This document shows, one piece after another, positions 19,617 through 27,859 of a stretch of DNA of 30,746 nucleotides; the first letter of the stretch is position 1; each line of letters opens with the position of its first letter. Below the pieces are notes generated by a model. That model made no database searches and was not told the origin of the DNA. It was given only the letters and a program-made list of their open reading frames with translations. Position numbers and translations under genes: made by a program. This DNA is from a virus, in the IMG/VR virus record IMGVR_UViG_3300023443_000128, positions 1 to 30,746 of that record; one strand, written 5' to 3'.

Positions 19617-19921
19617 AAATGCCCCGCAAAATACTCCGCAAGAATATCGCTGATGAAATGCTAAGGGATCATGCTTATTCGCGGGGTGAGCTTTGGATGT
19701 TTTACAGCAAGATAATGAGAGCTGATCATTGCTTGGCTAATTATTCCAAGATGAGCGAGCAGTCATTCTATCGACTGTTGCGGGAATGGAATAGGCATGG
19801 CGGATTGGTGCGGATTGATAAGAAATATATATTGGCCTCGCAAGATGCAAAGCCCTGTTGGTGCCAAAGGAATGTAGATAGGTTTCGGAGAGCGTGGCAA
19901 TGCATCAAATCATTTCTATAA
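19613..19921 (+). CDS. Hypothetical basic winged-helix-like protein, 102 aa
   Basis: Overlaps the previous stop (ATGA). The strongly basic protein has helices around KNIADEMLRDHAYSRGELWM and a possible HTH at MSEQSFYRLLREWNRHGGLV followed by a wing (RIDKKYILA). A DNA-binding role is plausible. The C-terminus has a CWC. No firm family; in phages this position sometimes holds antitermination or Q-like regulators, which I cannot confirm. Confidence 0.55.
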   Translation: MKMPRKILRKNIADEMLRDHAYSRGELWMFYSKIMRADHCLANYSKMSEQSFYRLLREWNRHGGLVRIDKKYILASQDAKPCWCQRNVDRFRRAWQCIKSFL

Positions 19922-20139
19922 ACAGAAGCAGGGAGCGCCAGAGTACTTTGTTCAATGCTCGGCGTCAGATGAATATGGCCAAGAAGTTAGAGCATGATAT
20001 TGGTATAATGAGAGAGCTGGAGCGGGAGTTAGTGTTAACTGAAATCGAGACTTTCCACTTGAGCGAGCAGATTAAAATATTTGTCGACGCGATGAATGAT
20101 TACAGAAACCAAGCGATGAAAATGAGGGCAAGTGTATGA
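19900..20139 (+). CDS. Helical/coiled-coil protein, 79 aa
   Basis: ATG 19900 has GGAG 9 nt upstream and lies 22 bp inside the previous gene. Residues about 25-70 are a heptad-like helix (KKLEHDIGIMRELERELVLT, EIETFHLSEQIKIFVDAMND). No membrane segment, so not a typical spanin. Its ATGA overlap with the holin-like gene suggests a lysis-linked expression unit. Confidence 0.6.
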   Translation: MHQIISINRSRERQSTLFNARRQMNMAKKLEHDIGIMRELERELVLTEIETFHLSEQIKIFVDAMNDYRNQAMKMRASV

Positions 20140-20621
20140 ACTGGAAACAAACGCTAGCAGCAGTAGCGCCATCACTAGCAGGCGCAATCGGTGGGCCGTT
20201 AGCATTTTCGGCTGTGAAAAGAATAGGCCAGGTTTTAATTGGCGATGAATTTGATGGTGATGAAAGCGATATAGAAACCGCTATCATGGGCGCTAGTCCG
20301 GAGCAGTTGTTAGCCTTGAAGAATGCCGATAATACTTTCAAAGTTCAAATGAAAAAGCTGGATGTAGGTAACACGCAAGGGGCTAGAAAGCTGGCCATTG
20401 ATACGTCGATACTCCCGCAAGTGGCGCTAAGTATTATCTATACGCTGGGTTATTTCTATCTAATCTATGGGCTTGGTTCCGGCGAGATAACTATTCCTGA
20501 AAAAGTAGCGCAGCCATTTAATATTCTGCTGGGTATTATGACAGGCGCTCAAGCTCAGATAATGAATTTCTGGTTTGGCTCAAGTTCAGGCAGTAAGGAA
20601 AAGACTAGCAAGTTGAAATAG
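20136..20621 (+). CDS. 3-TM holin-like protein
   Basis: Holins collect in the inner membrane and open it at the end of infection to release endolysin. The 161-aa product matches the three-helix GTA-type holin pattern: an N-terminal helix (APSLAGAIGGPLAFSAVKRI), a soluble middle (SPEQLLALKNADNTFKVQMK), then two closely spaced helices (VALSIIYTLGYFYLIYGL and FNILLGIMTGAQAQIMNFWF), and a polar SSSGSKEK tail. The start overlaps the upstream gene by 4 bp. The M23 peptidase remnant lies 1 kb downstream in the same operon, fitting a lysis role. Confidence 0.78.
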   Translation: MNWKQTLAAVAPSLAGAIGGPLAFSAVKRIGQVLIGDEFDGDESDIETAIMGASPEQLLALKNADNTFKVQMKKLDVGNTQGARKLAIDTSILPQVALSIIYTLGYFYLIYGLGSGEITIPEKVAQPFNILLGIMTGAQAQIMNFWFGSSSGSKEKTSKLK

Positions 20622-20634
20622 TTTATAATAACCC

Positions 20635-20680
20635 TGCGCCTAAACACGGCAGTGGCTGGATTCGTACCCAGTATGGCGCA
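20635..20680 (+). promoter_or_regulatory. Nested hairpin in gap after holin gene
   Basis: TGCGCC (20635-20640) pairs with GGCGCA (20675-20680), enclosing CTGG/CCAG (20656-20659/20668-20671) with an ATTCGTAC loop. It lies in the 94-bp gap between the holin-like gene and the 20716 gene. No U-tract follows, so attenuation, processing or RNA stability is more likely than termination. Confidence 0.4.
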
Positions 20681-20715
20681 AACTTCAAAGTACGAACTCG
20701 ACGGAGAATCAGATT

Positions 20716-20910
20716 ATGCCTAAAGAAAAAAACACCTGTTTTATATTCCATAAGTGGAGCAAGTGGGAAGAGTACTCTCAGGAGATGACTTCATATCCGG
20801 GGTTCATAAATAGACACCGTGAAGCATACGATTTTGTTCAGCCTATGCAGGTAAGAAATTGCTTGCAGTGCGGGAAGACTCAGCGCGAGAAAGTGGAGGC
20901 TTCATCATGA
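20716..20910 (+). CDS. Small CxxC protein, 64 aa
   Basis: ATG 20716 is preceded by GGAG. The pattern NTCFIFHKWSKWEEYSQEMT followed by QVRNCLQCGKTQREKV is common in small phage proteins of unknown function, with a C-terminal zinc-ribbon half (CxxC). The stop overlaps the next ATG at 20907. Confidence 0.65.
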   Translation: MPKEKNTCFIFHKWSKWEEYSQEMTSYPGFINRHREAYDFVQPMQVRNCLQCGKTQREKVEASS

Positions 20911-21116
20911 ACAGCGACTCACAACTAAAATACATCCTTAAATATCTACAGCGCGGTAACTCACTCACTGCTATTGAGGCTATGCGCCTGTGTGGCTGCT
21001 TTAGATTGGCGGCGAGAATATACGATTTAATTCAGGCTGGTCATGACATCGCAAGAGAGATGGTCAAGATTGGCGGTAAGTTCGTGGCTCGGTATTCGTT
21101 GAAGGTGAAGTCATGA
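20907..21116 (+). CDS. Helix-turn-helix protein (HTH_39-like), 69 aa
   Basis: The start ATG 20907 (ATGA overlap) was chosen over a longer frame that runs through the previous gene. The whole protein is an HTH_39-type domain: LKYILKYLQRGNSLTAIEAM, LCGCFRLAARIYDLIQAGHD as recognition segment, and KFVARYSLK as a terminal strand. Such proteins are frequent in phages and probably bind DNA; the target is unknown. Overlaps the YopX-like gene by 4 bp. Confidence 0.8.
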   Translation: MNSDSQLKYILKYLQRGNSLTAIEAMRLCGCFRLAARIYDLIQAGHDIAREMVKIGGKFVARYSLKVKS

Positions 21117-21586
21117 GAGAGATTAAATTTGAAATTTTATGGGTTTGCAACAATAAAGATTTCACAAAATCCATTAAAACCCATTACACAACACTTGACC
21201 GGATAACAGACGGTAGAGATAAGTTTGATTACAGCATGGTTGATATTGTTGCTAAGCGTCAGTGGACCGGACTACAGGACAAGAACGGAAAGGATATTTA
21301 TGAGGGGGATATTGTTGAATACATCCGTCATATTTCGTCACCTTCCGATTACCATACTGGAGAGCCGTTATTTCCTGATGGCGAATATAAAAGGGTTGGC
21401 CATGTAACTATTACGACAAGCAGGGGCGTTGTAATAAATGGCTATCAAGATTTTGAGCCTGACACCATAGATGATGGCCAGAAGACGCGCAGGAAATATA
21501 AAGAAAATCCATCTTGCTGGAATCAATACGCAGAAGTCATCGGCAACATTCACCAGAACCCTGAGCTACTAAAGGAAATAAACTAA
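21113..21586 (+). CDS. YopX-family protein
   Basis: 157 aa with the YopX pattern: REIKFEILWV at the start, then RQWTGLQDKNGKDIYEGDIV in the centre and AEVIGNIHQNPELL at the end. YopX proteins are beta-rich and widespread in phages of both Gram types, without a known activity. ATG 21113 overlaps the HTH gene. Its stop overlaps the start of the M23 remnant (TAATG). Confidence 0.88.
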   Translation: MREIKFEILWVCNNKDFTKSIKTHYTTLDRITDGRDKFDYSMVDIVAKRQWTGLQDKNGKDIYEGDIVEYIRHISSPSDYHTGEPLFPDGEYKRVGHVTITTSRGVVINGYQDFEPDTIDDGQKTRRKYKENPSCWNQYAEVIGNIHQNPELLKEIN

Positions 21587-22007
21587 TGCCATTAATTAAA
21601 CCACCACAAAGAACTGTAGACGCATGGGGCCAAGGTCACTACGGCGCACCACGGGGCTCACGTAAGCACAACGGGATAGACTTCGCCTGTTACCCTCACT
21701 CTGCTCTGACATATTGGCCGAGAAGTACGGCAAGGTGACTAAGCTGGGCTTTCCGTATGCTGATGATGCTGACCGCGATGGCCGTCCGGATTATGACTAT
21801 GTTGAAATAACCGACCCTGATGGATTTAAGTGCCGATACTTCTACGTCAAGCCTGCTGTATTGGTTGGCGATATGGTTGCGTCAGGTCAGTCAATCGGCA
21901 CCAGCCAGGAACTTGGCACGAAATACGATGGAATAACCGAGCATATCCACATTGAGGTTAAAGACCCTGATGGCAAGTTTATCGATCCAATGGATTATTT
22001 GTCTTAA
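21586..22007 (+). pseudogene. M23 (LytM-like) endopeptidase split by a -1 frameshift
   Basis: ATG 21586 (AAGGA upstream) begins MPLIKPPQRTVDAWGQGHYG, then APRGSRKHNGIDFACYPHSA, the standard M23 N-terminal half with the HxxxD metal motif (His28, Asp32). That frame stops at 21738. The rest of the enzyme continues in the -1 frame from about 21690-21714: KYGKVTKLGFPYADDADRDG, then VEITDPDGFKCRYFYV and the HxH motif EHIHIEV, ending at TAA 22007. All zinc ligands survive, but in two frames. M23 peptidases cut cross-links or stems in peptidoglycan, so this is the likely phage lysis enzyme. A sequencing error, a recent mutation or a programmed frameshift are all possible; no classic slippery heptamer is seen. 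Confidence 0.8.
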
Positions 22008-22037
22008 TTAACATCAGTTACATAGGGGATATAGATA

Positions 22038-22298
22038 GTGAATTTTATGCGGAAAAAATGGAACGCCTTTATATCTGCTTTGGGATTTGAGCAGACTTGG
22101 CATGTGTGCTGGGTGGCAATGATTGAGGGTAAAAACATTACTTATGGTGATGGAACCTTTGCATTCAGCCCAAGGCTCGAATCTTCTGATATAGGCGACT
22201 TAAGAGAAAAGCTGGCAAAAGAGGTCTCGGACGTCCTTGGGTATGAGCTGAGTCCAAAAAAGATAAACATTACCGGCCTGATACGGATAGGCAAATAA
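22038..22298 (+). CDS. Hypothetical protein, 86 aa
   Basis: GTG 22038 has AGGGG 9 nt upstream; ATG 22047 is the alternative start. The product contains FEQTWHVCWVAMIEGKNITY and FAFSPRLESSDIGDLREKLA, then a beta-like C-terminus (KKINITGLIRIGK). A small alpha/beta protein, not recognised. Confidence 0.6.
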   Translation: MNFMRKKWNAFISALGFEQTWHVCWVAMIEGKNITYGDGTFAFSPRLESSDIGDLREKLAKEVSDVLGYELSPKKINITGLIRIGK

Positions 22299-22342
22299 CC
22301 GATTAATTAGGTCTGCTAGGGCGGATAACAAGGGTAAGAGAT

Positions 22343-22600
22343 ATGATACCACCAGAGATTAAAGCGTTAATGACAGAGTGGGGCGCGACTCCGATTGACT
22401 TTGTAATCATCCTTATGGGGCTTGGCGTGGTGCTGTGGGTGTTACCGCTCCGGCATTCAGTCATTCAGCATGACAAGTTGTTACTGGTTCACTCTTGGAT
22501 AATCAAGCTCAAGTGGGGAATCAGGACAACCAAGAATCATCGGTCTGGTGACTACGAGATAGTTGACCCGCTGAATGATGATGACACTGCAAGCAAATAG
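22343..22600 (+). CDS. Single-pass membrane protein, 85 aa
   Basis: AGGG lies upstream of ATG 22343. A hydrophobic helix at about 18-36 (IDFVIILMGLGVVLWVLPL) follows a soluble N-terminus; the rest is basic, then acidic. The position after the holin and endolysin genes fits an accessory lysis or spanin-like role, but there is no lipobox and no second gene nested in it. Function open. Confidence 0.6.
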   Translation: MIPPEIKALMTEWGATPIDFVIILMGLGVVLWVLPLRHSVIQHDKLLLVHSWIIKLKWGIRTTKNHRSGDYEIVDPLNDDDTASK

Positions 22601-22610
22601 AGGGCGAGTG

Positions 22611-22886
22611 ATGCCAGAACTTAATGACATTAAGGATCGATCACCCAATGAAGGCACCATAAATCTACTGGAGACTTTACTTGAGCAAGCCAAATCAGGG
22701 GAATTGAGAAGCATATTCTATGTCGTCTCCTTTGATGATCAGGTCGCGACTCATGGCTGGTCAATGGATGCCCGGTGCAACCCAAGGAAAACGCTAGCTG
22801 AAATGGTAATGGCACAACATGATTATGTGGTCAATATAGAACTGCTTGAGAATGATAGTGTTTTAACCGCCGCGCTGGATGAGTGA
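22611..22886 (+). CDS. Hypothetical acidic protein, 91 aa
   Basis: ATG 22611 has GAGGG upstream; the longer frame would overlap the previous gene. The product has helices LLETLLEQAKSGELRS, a strand pair (IFYVVSFDDQVATHGWSM) and a helix (TLAEMVMAQHDYVVNIELLE), a pattern seen in small phage proteins of unknown function. It overlaps the HNH gene by 8 bp. Confidence 0.6.
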   Translation: MPELNDIKDRSPNEGTINLLETLLEQAKSGELRSIFYVVSFDDQVATHGWSMDARCNPRKTLAEMVMAQHDYVVNIELLENDSVLTAALDE

Positions 22887-23295
22887 CTTTCATAAGTCTA
22901 GACGCTGGCGCAAGCTGGCCAAGGTTCACAAGACGCTTATATGCCATGACTGTGGAAGCACTAAGGATATTCAGAGCGGTCATATACTCGCGGCTAAGCG
23001 CTTTAAAATGTCACGGCTATGGCGAATCAACTTAAAGCACCAATGCCAGCCCTGTAACTTAAAGCAGGGTATAAAGCTAAGGAAAGACCTTCTCACGTTA
23101 AAACTATTAATGGTGTATGGGATGATCAAACTAGGCAAGTACTTATCAACCGGCATTATCATTGCAGTACTGGGGGGGTTTATTTACTACGACCAGACGG
23201 GTAATGGGGGAACTATCAGCAGTCACATGATGGCGGATGCGATGGATATACCTCGATGGATTGGCGAGGGCTGGGAATGGCTTGAAGAGTTATAG
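22879..23295 (+). CDS. HNH nuclease domain fused to a membrane segment
   Basis: Residues 1-70 are an HNH domain: RRWRKLAKVHKTLICHDCGS, SGHILAAKRF and LKHQCQPCNLKQG give Cys22, Cys25, His35, Cys56, Cys59 and Asn60, consistent with the zinc-bound ββα-metal fold. Residues about 88-104 (YLSTGIIIAVLGGFIYY) form a membrane helix, followed by a 34-residue C-terminal segment. Phage HNH proteins usually act with terminase or as homing nucleases and are soluble, so this fusion is odd. An internal ATG at about 23110 could express the membrane part alone. It is the last gene of the plus operon and overlaps the convergent gene by 6 bp. Confidence 0.7.
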   Translation: MSDFHKSRRWRKLAKVHKTLICHDCGSTKDIQSGHILAAKRFKMSRLWRINLKHQCQPCNLKQGIKLRKDLLTLKLLMVYGMIKLGKYLSTGIIIAVLGGFIYYDQTGNGGTISSHMMADAMDIPRWIGEGWEWLEEL

Positions 23296-23853
23296 GGCCA
23301 TTCCAATAACCACCAGCATGCCCACCACCTTGGTTACATCCCAGATTTTGCTGAATACTGAGCTCCACTTAATGTGATCGGCCAGCATATGACCCTCAGC
23401 GTAGATATTATCCATCATCAGCCTGGCCTCACGTATAAGCGCCTGCTTGCGTAGTGGCTCGGTTTCCCGCTCAGCCTGCGCCAACAGTGGGGCAATCATC
23501 GATAGTTGCTGTGGGATGGCATTAGCGACCTTGCAAGTGAAGTCTAGCGACCCAAAGGCAAAGGTTAGCCGAACCGTTCCAGAACTAGCCCCCTGAGTAC
23601 AGTAGTGCAGATTTAGATTGGCCGCATTAGCAGCAACCTCTACTTCCCTTTGGATTTGAATAATCGTATCAGCTTCGACACTAATTGGACTATCAGATTC
23701 AACAGATACACTGCTATCGCCAGCATGATTAGACTGTTGGTTATAGTCTGGTCCTTGATTCCAAGACCTGACACTAAAGTCTGGAGCTGTATTAATTCGT
23801 CCATCGCTTTCTCCTGACATCAATAGGAGGGTGATTAATACGAGGGCTTTCAC
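23290..23853 (-). CDS. Exported protein with C-terminal membrane anchor, 187 aa
   Basis: GTG 23853 overlaps the tailspike stop. Residues 1-18 (MKALVLITLLLMSGESDGRI) look like a signal peptide or signal anchor. The central region is Ser/Asp-rich then helical (PLLAQAERETEPLRKQALIR) with two cysteines (HYC, FTCK). The end has a hydrophobic helix (VTKVVGMLVVIGMAL). It lies at the end of the late operon after the tailspike, where P22-like phages often carry exclusion or lysogenic-conversion genes; that role is inferred from position only. Confidence 0.65.
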   Translation of the reverse strand: MKALVLITLLLMSGESDGRINTAPDFSVRSWNQGPDYNQQSNHAGDSSVSVESDSPISVEADTIIQIQREVEVAANAANLNLHYCTQGASSGTVRLTFAFGSLDFTCKVANAIPQQLSMIAPLLAQAERETEPLRKQALIREARLMMDNIYAEGHMLADHIKWSSVFSKIWDVTKVVGMLVVIGMAL

Positions 23854-26000
23854 ACCAAAACCCCGGTATATTCATAGCCTGCTGGGGCATCGGTGGATTT
23901 CACAATAGCAAATGTACTCGCGTTATTCTTGGTGAGAGTAGCCAATACAGCCCCGCTACTGCCTGCCTCAGTCTTCACAAAGACAAACCGATCATATCCT
24001 GCAGGTGTGTTTATGAGCCCGCCAGCGCCCCCGTCAGTATCAAAGAAGTAATCACTGCCCTCTAGCATATCCGCCACATCCACACCTTTCAGAGAGACGC
24101 CCGACCGGCTAAACCCTGAATTATCACCAATCACAAACCGCTTTAAATACGGAATGCCATCAGATGAATTGATAATGTCAGAGTTAGTGGTTTTAAAGTT
24201 ATTCCTATTCTCCTTGATATACAGCCAAAAGGTATCAGAGAATAACGGACCTTTAACAGCGTCCTCAACAATGGCCAGGGCAGAGGTGGAAAACCTGAAC
24301 AAGCGGCCGTTACCGGCAGGATACAGATTGTCAATAATAGAGATGCTGAACTCATTCATGCTCTCTTCAACGCCAGTGAATACAAAGTTAGTCACCTCTG
24401 ACGCATCGGATTTAGGTGTGACAACCGTATTCGACTCAATCACCGCATTAGCAAAAGTAGCACCGGGGAGCACCGTAATAATCACGCCGTAAATGATTGT
24501 ATTTTCCAGAATAATACTATTAGATTCAAAGATAGCGGATTGCTCAAAGTCGCCCGTGGATCTGAATTGCATCCCGCACAGAGCCGCACTGGTGCCGCCG
24601 ACAGAATAAGATAGCCGCATTTCATTGCCGCTTATCTGACAAGCTCCAGCCTGTGAATCAACGCCCCTGAAATTAGTAATCAGCTCAATACCTACGTTGC
24701 TAAAGTAATTCCCGGTCACAGAAGCATTGGCAACGATTAACTTAACCCACCGGCCTTTACAGTTAACAATCCTGTTATGGATAATGCTGGGGTTAGCTAT
24801 CTGGCGCTCAGAAGGTGAAGCATCCCAATTCGAGCCCACTATTACAATGCCATCCGCATCATCATCACCGGAAGGGCTGTCAACATTAGAAATTGAATTA
24901 CCTTCTATCTCAAGCAAGGCATTTAAATTGAATACGCTAATGCCCGATGAGGATATAACGCCTGGGTTAACTTGGACCCTGCTCACATTCTGGATAAAGT
25001 TGCCGGTAATTTTGATGATAGAAGTGGTTGCACCATCGACCCGAATACCTGATGTAGACCGCAAAGCTGCCACATTATTCACATCAAGGATCGTGTTGCC
25101 ATCAATATTTATCTTAGCAATGCGGTTGGTGTCATCGACAAATATGCCAATAGCCACCACGTTATCGCAAGACATCTCAATGCCTTCAACAGAGACCGAA
25201 TCAATAGCGTTTGCTGAATCAATATACAGGCCGTAATCAATCTCAACCGCTGAAAAATTCAAGGTAAGGGGGCCTGATATTTCTATCGATTTCGTAGGCG
25301 AGCACGTTAACTTAGCGCTGACGGTATGTGTAGAGCTTGAGTTGCGAAGGGTTCCGCCATTGGCTGCGAGGTAATTAAGCGCGGATTGAATGGCCAATGT
25401 ATCATCGCCAGAGCCTACCGCAGTGAATTGCTGCACATTCAACAGGTGCCCAGGGAATAATGCTAGAAACTCAATAGTGAGATCACCAGTAGACGCAAGC
25501 AACGAACCAAGGTCATAAGGCCCGCCCGTCACCGCTTGAACGAGAAATATATTGCCACCACCATCACCATCAGTAAGGCGCCCGGTAGTCTGCACATAAT
25601 CGCCAATAGAATAGGTGGTGGTTTCGGCTATCATTTTGTCAGTAGTGACTAACGGTAGTCCAGCATCACCATCGACAAGGGGCTGGCCATTAAATGCATT
25701 CTCGATGTAGTAAACCTGACTACCTGCCTGGTTTAATACCTTGAGCGAATAATTGCCCTCGACAAGTATCTGAACAGGGGAGCCTTCGAAAATAGGTACA
25801 CCACCCGCACCCGTAACGGCAGGCTGCATAACAGGGACTTCTGTGCCATCTTCTTGACGCAGTGTAATCTGCTTTTGATTGCCGGGGATTTCTGGATCAG
25901 TATCTGGAATTCCTACAAATATTTGACCAAAGAATACAGGCCGGCCCTTGGTGGGGTCGGGGTAATATTCAATACCCAATTCAACTAGATTTAATGCCAT
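23850..26000 (-). CDS. Tailspike with P22-like head-binding domain and beta-helix
   Basis: 716 aa. Residues 1-110 resemble the P22 tailspike head-binding domain: PDPTKGRPVFFGQIFVGIPD, IPGNQKQITLRQEDGTEVPV, then PIFEGSPVQILVEGNYSLKV, with YYIENAFNGQPL closing the domain. From about 120 to 600 the repeated G-N-x-I and strand-turn rungs (ITGNFIQNVSRVQV, IEGNSISNVDSP, VTGNYFSNVGIEL) show a right-handed parallel beta-helix, typical of enzymes that cut or deacetylate host polysaccharide. A C-terminal beta module follows. Catalytic residues cannot be placed from sequence alone. ATG 26000 has AGGG upstream. It is the main candidate for host-receptor specificity. Confidence 0.88.
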   Translation of the reverse strand: MALNLVELGIEYYPDPTKGRPVFFGQIFVGIPDTDPEIPGNQKQITLRQEDGTEVPVMQPAVTGAGGVPIFEGSPVQILVEGNYSLKVLNQAGSQVYYIENAFNGQPLVDGDAGLPLVTTDKMIAETTTYSIGDYVQTTGRLTDGDGGGNIFLVQAVTGGPYDLGSLLASTGDLTIEFLALFPGHLLNVQQFTAVGSGDDTLAIQSALNYLAANGGTLRNSSSTHTVSAKLTCSPTKSIEISGPLTLNFSAVEIDYGLYIDSANAIDSVSVEGIEMSCDNVVAIGIFVDDTNRIAKINIDGNTILDVNNVAALRSTSGIRVDGATTSIIKITGNFIQNVSRVQVNPGVISSSGISVFNLNALLEIEGNSISNVDSPSGDDDADGIVIVGSNWDASPSERQIANPSIIHNRIVNCKGRWVKLIVANASVTGNYFSNVGIELITNFRGVDSQAGACQISGNEMRLSYSVGGTSAALCGMQFRSTGDFEQSAIFESNSIILENTIIYGVIITVLPGATFANAVIESNTVVTPKSDASEVTNFVFTGVEESMNEFSISIIDNLYPAGNGRLFRFSTSALAIVEDAVKGPLFSDTFWLYIKENRNNFKTTNSDIINSSDGIPYLKRFVIGDNSGFSRSGVSLKGVDVADMLEGSDYFFDTDGGAGGLINTPAGYDRFVFVKTEAGSSGAVLATLTKNNASTFAIVKSTDAPAGYEYTGVLV

Positions 26001-26032
26001 GGTAATACCCTATTTTGATTTTGGTTTTTGGG

Positions 26033-27859
26033 TTATTGATCTTTCAGTAATTCGCGCATTGCCTTGAATTTCTTTTTGTCATCCAACTGCTTTTTCTTGA
26101 GCAGGCCAATAGCTTTTTTTCCTATCGCTACGCCACCCTGTATTCCGCCTCCTGCAATATCAGCCGCCGCCGATGCTGCGCCTTGCTTTGATTGCCCTGC
26201 GAAGCCTGTGCCTCTTGACGGGCCCCAGATGTCATCTAGCTGATTAGCAAAATGTACTTGCTGGGTAAGATCATCTTTAAGTTTATAGCCGTTATCTACA
26301 GCTATCGAGTCCAAATCTTTAATGGCCGTCATTATCTCATCTCTTGAGATTCTTTGGCTCATTATCGCCCTAGACATACGGCCTAAATTAGCATCAGTAA
26401 ACTCGCCATTTAAATCAACCTTGCCCGCACCCTTTTGGATGCGGTTCATAACATCGACAGTCTTTGAATATTCAGCATTAGCCCTGCCATACTCAGGAAA
26501 TTGATTTTCTAAAAACTCTTTAGTTGATAGCCGGAAGTCAGATAGTAACCCCTGTGTTTTTGCATCAAGCCCTGTGACGGTTTTACCGTAAGCAATATCC
26601 TCATCAATTCTACGCTTGAGATTATGAACGTCTTTGGCTGTCACCCTCTTTACACCAAACGCTTCAATCTCATCGAAAAGATCATTAATGACTTTCTGGC
26701 CTTTCTTGTTTAAATTCAAGTCACCGAAATCAATGCCGCCATTGACATCCATATCAAGGTTAATGCCTTTCTCTCCCCACATCTCAGCCACTCTATCCAT
26801 CAAAGGTATGGTATTGACCTCAATATTGGCGAGATTGTTATTAACGTACTTATCAATATTTCTACCGGCTTGCTTGTTGGTGTCCTTAACAATTTTAAGC
26901 CTGTCACCTAATGACTTGCCGGTAACAATTGACGGATCATTGGTAACAGATGATTCTGGTATCTCAAAAAGCCGCTCTCTTGAGCTTATCATCTGGTTAA
27001 GTTTGGCTTTTGTATCTGGATTGACCCTTTCAGTAAGCCCCAATATTGCATCACTAAAACCCGCCTCTTGGGCTATCTTATGCCGAGGGTTATCAATCAC
27101 TTTGCCATGCCTATTTAACTTATAAGGGGCTGTAGTGGTGGTGTACCCCGACAATCCTAAATCATCAGGATCAGCCTGGGGCGGCTTGACGGCCCATGGG
27201 TCAGCATCGACAGGAACCAAGTCTGTACTTTCCGCAGGAATATAGTCACCCTCAACCGCTTGGCGTTCTAATTGCTGTGCTATTGCTCTTTTTTCGGGAG
27301 AAGCCACCTTTTGAGCCGTAGCGGAAGCCCTACCAATAGCCGAAGGAGCCTTAAGAGCACCACCGCCTTCAAGAACAGTAGGCACAGCGCCAGTAGCGGC
27401 GGCAAGAATTGGAGCGCCCAACTGAGATACATCGGCCAGTGTATCAAATCCTTTCTCCCTTAATCGTGTAGAGGTATCCATGCTGCGCTGAAACATTTCT
27501 TCCGGCGCGCCTTGGGCTTCGGTAATCAATTGCTTAACGCTATCAGGCACATAATCTTGATAGGCTTTTGATATTAGCTGTGCGACCTGCTGGCCTTTCT
27601 CGCCTACCTCGTAATCAGGTATCGATTCTTTGATGGCTTCTGAAATAGCTACGGACTGTGGAATATCGCGACCTGCAATCATCCCGCCAGCACCCGCCAG
27701 AAAGTCCTCTGCGCCCTGTGCTACTCCAGACCCTATAATGTCAGCAGTGCCGGTTATAGCGTCCATAGCGCTCATTGATGGCTGCTCAGCCTCACCGTCA
27801 AACTGGTCAAAAGTATTCTGCTCAGCCTGCTCATCAAATTGGTCGAATGCATTAGCCAT
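26033..27859 (-). CDS. Ejection/internal virion protein (gp16-position), 608 aa
   Basis: Length (608) and place, last of three genes before the tailspike, match P22 gp16, which is injected with the DNA. The first 26 residues hold a tandem repeat, FDQFDEQAEQ then FDQFDGEAEQ, a feature of internal virion proteins. A Gly/Ala-rich segment (about 30-65) and possible membrane-active stretch (AQLGAPILAAATGAV type) follow, then long helices and a C-terminal Lys-rich tail. ATG 27859 overlaps the previous stop (TAATG). No lytic transglycosylase motif was seen. Role assigned from synteny and architecture. Confidence 0.7.
   Translation of the reverse strand: MANAFDQFDEQAEQNTFDQFDGEAEQPSMSAMDAITGTADIIGSGVAQGAEDFLAGAGGMIAGRDIPQSVAISEAIKESIPDYEVGEKGQQVAQLISKAYQDYVPDSVKQLITEAQGAPEEMFQRSMDTSTRLREKGFDTLADVSQLGAPILAAATGAVPTVLEGGGALKAPSAIGRASATAQKVASPEKRAIAQQLERQAVEGDYIPAESTDLVPVDADPWAVKPPQADPDDLGLSGYTTTTAPYKLNRHGKVIDNPRHKIAQEAGFSDAILGLTERVNPDTKAKLNQMISSRERLFEIPESSVTNDPSIVTGKSLGDRLKIVKDTNKQAGRNIDKYVNNNLANIEVNTIPLMDRVAEMWGEKGINLDMDVNGGIDFGDLNLNKKGQKVINDLFDEIEAFGVKRVTAKDVHNLKRRIDEDIAYGKTVTGLDAKTQGLLSDFRLSTKEFLENQFPEYGRANAEYSKTVDVMNRIQKGAGKVDLNGEFTDANLGRMSRAIMSQRISRDEIMTAIKDLDSIAVDNGYKLKDDLTQQVHFANQLDDIWGPSRGTGFAGQSKQGAASAAADIAGGGIQGGVAIGKKAIGLLKKKQLDDKKKFKAMRELLKDQ

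Noticed and set aside
24727-25236. 169-codon antisense frame in the tailspike gene
   Set aside because: Mirror of the beta-helix repeats, with no recognisable features or start signal.
26634-27125. 163-codon antisense frame in the 608-aa ejection gene
   Set aside because: Hydrophobic Ser/Leu-rich shadow typical of the complement of a charged helical protein.
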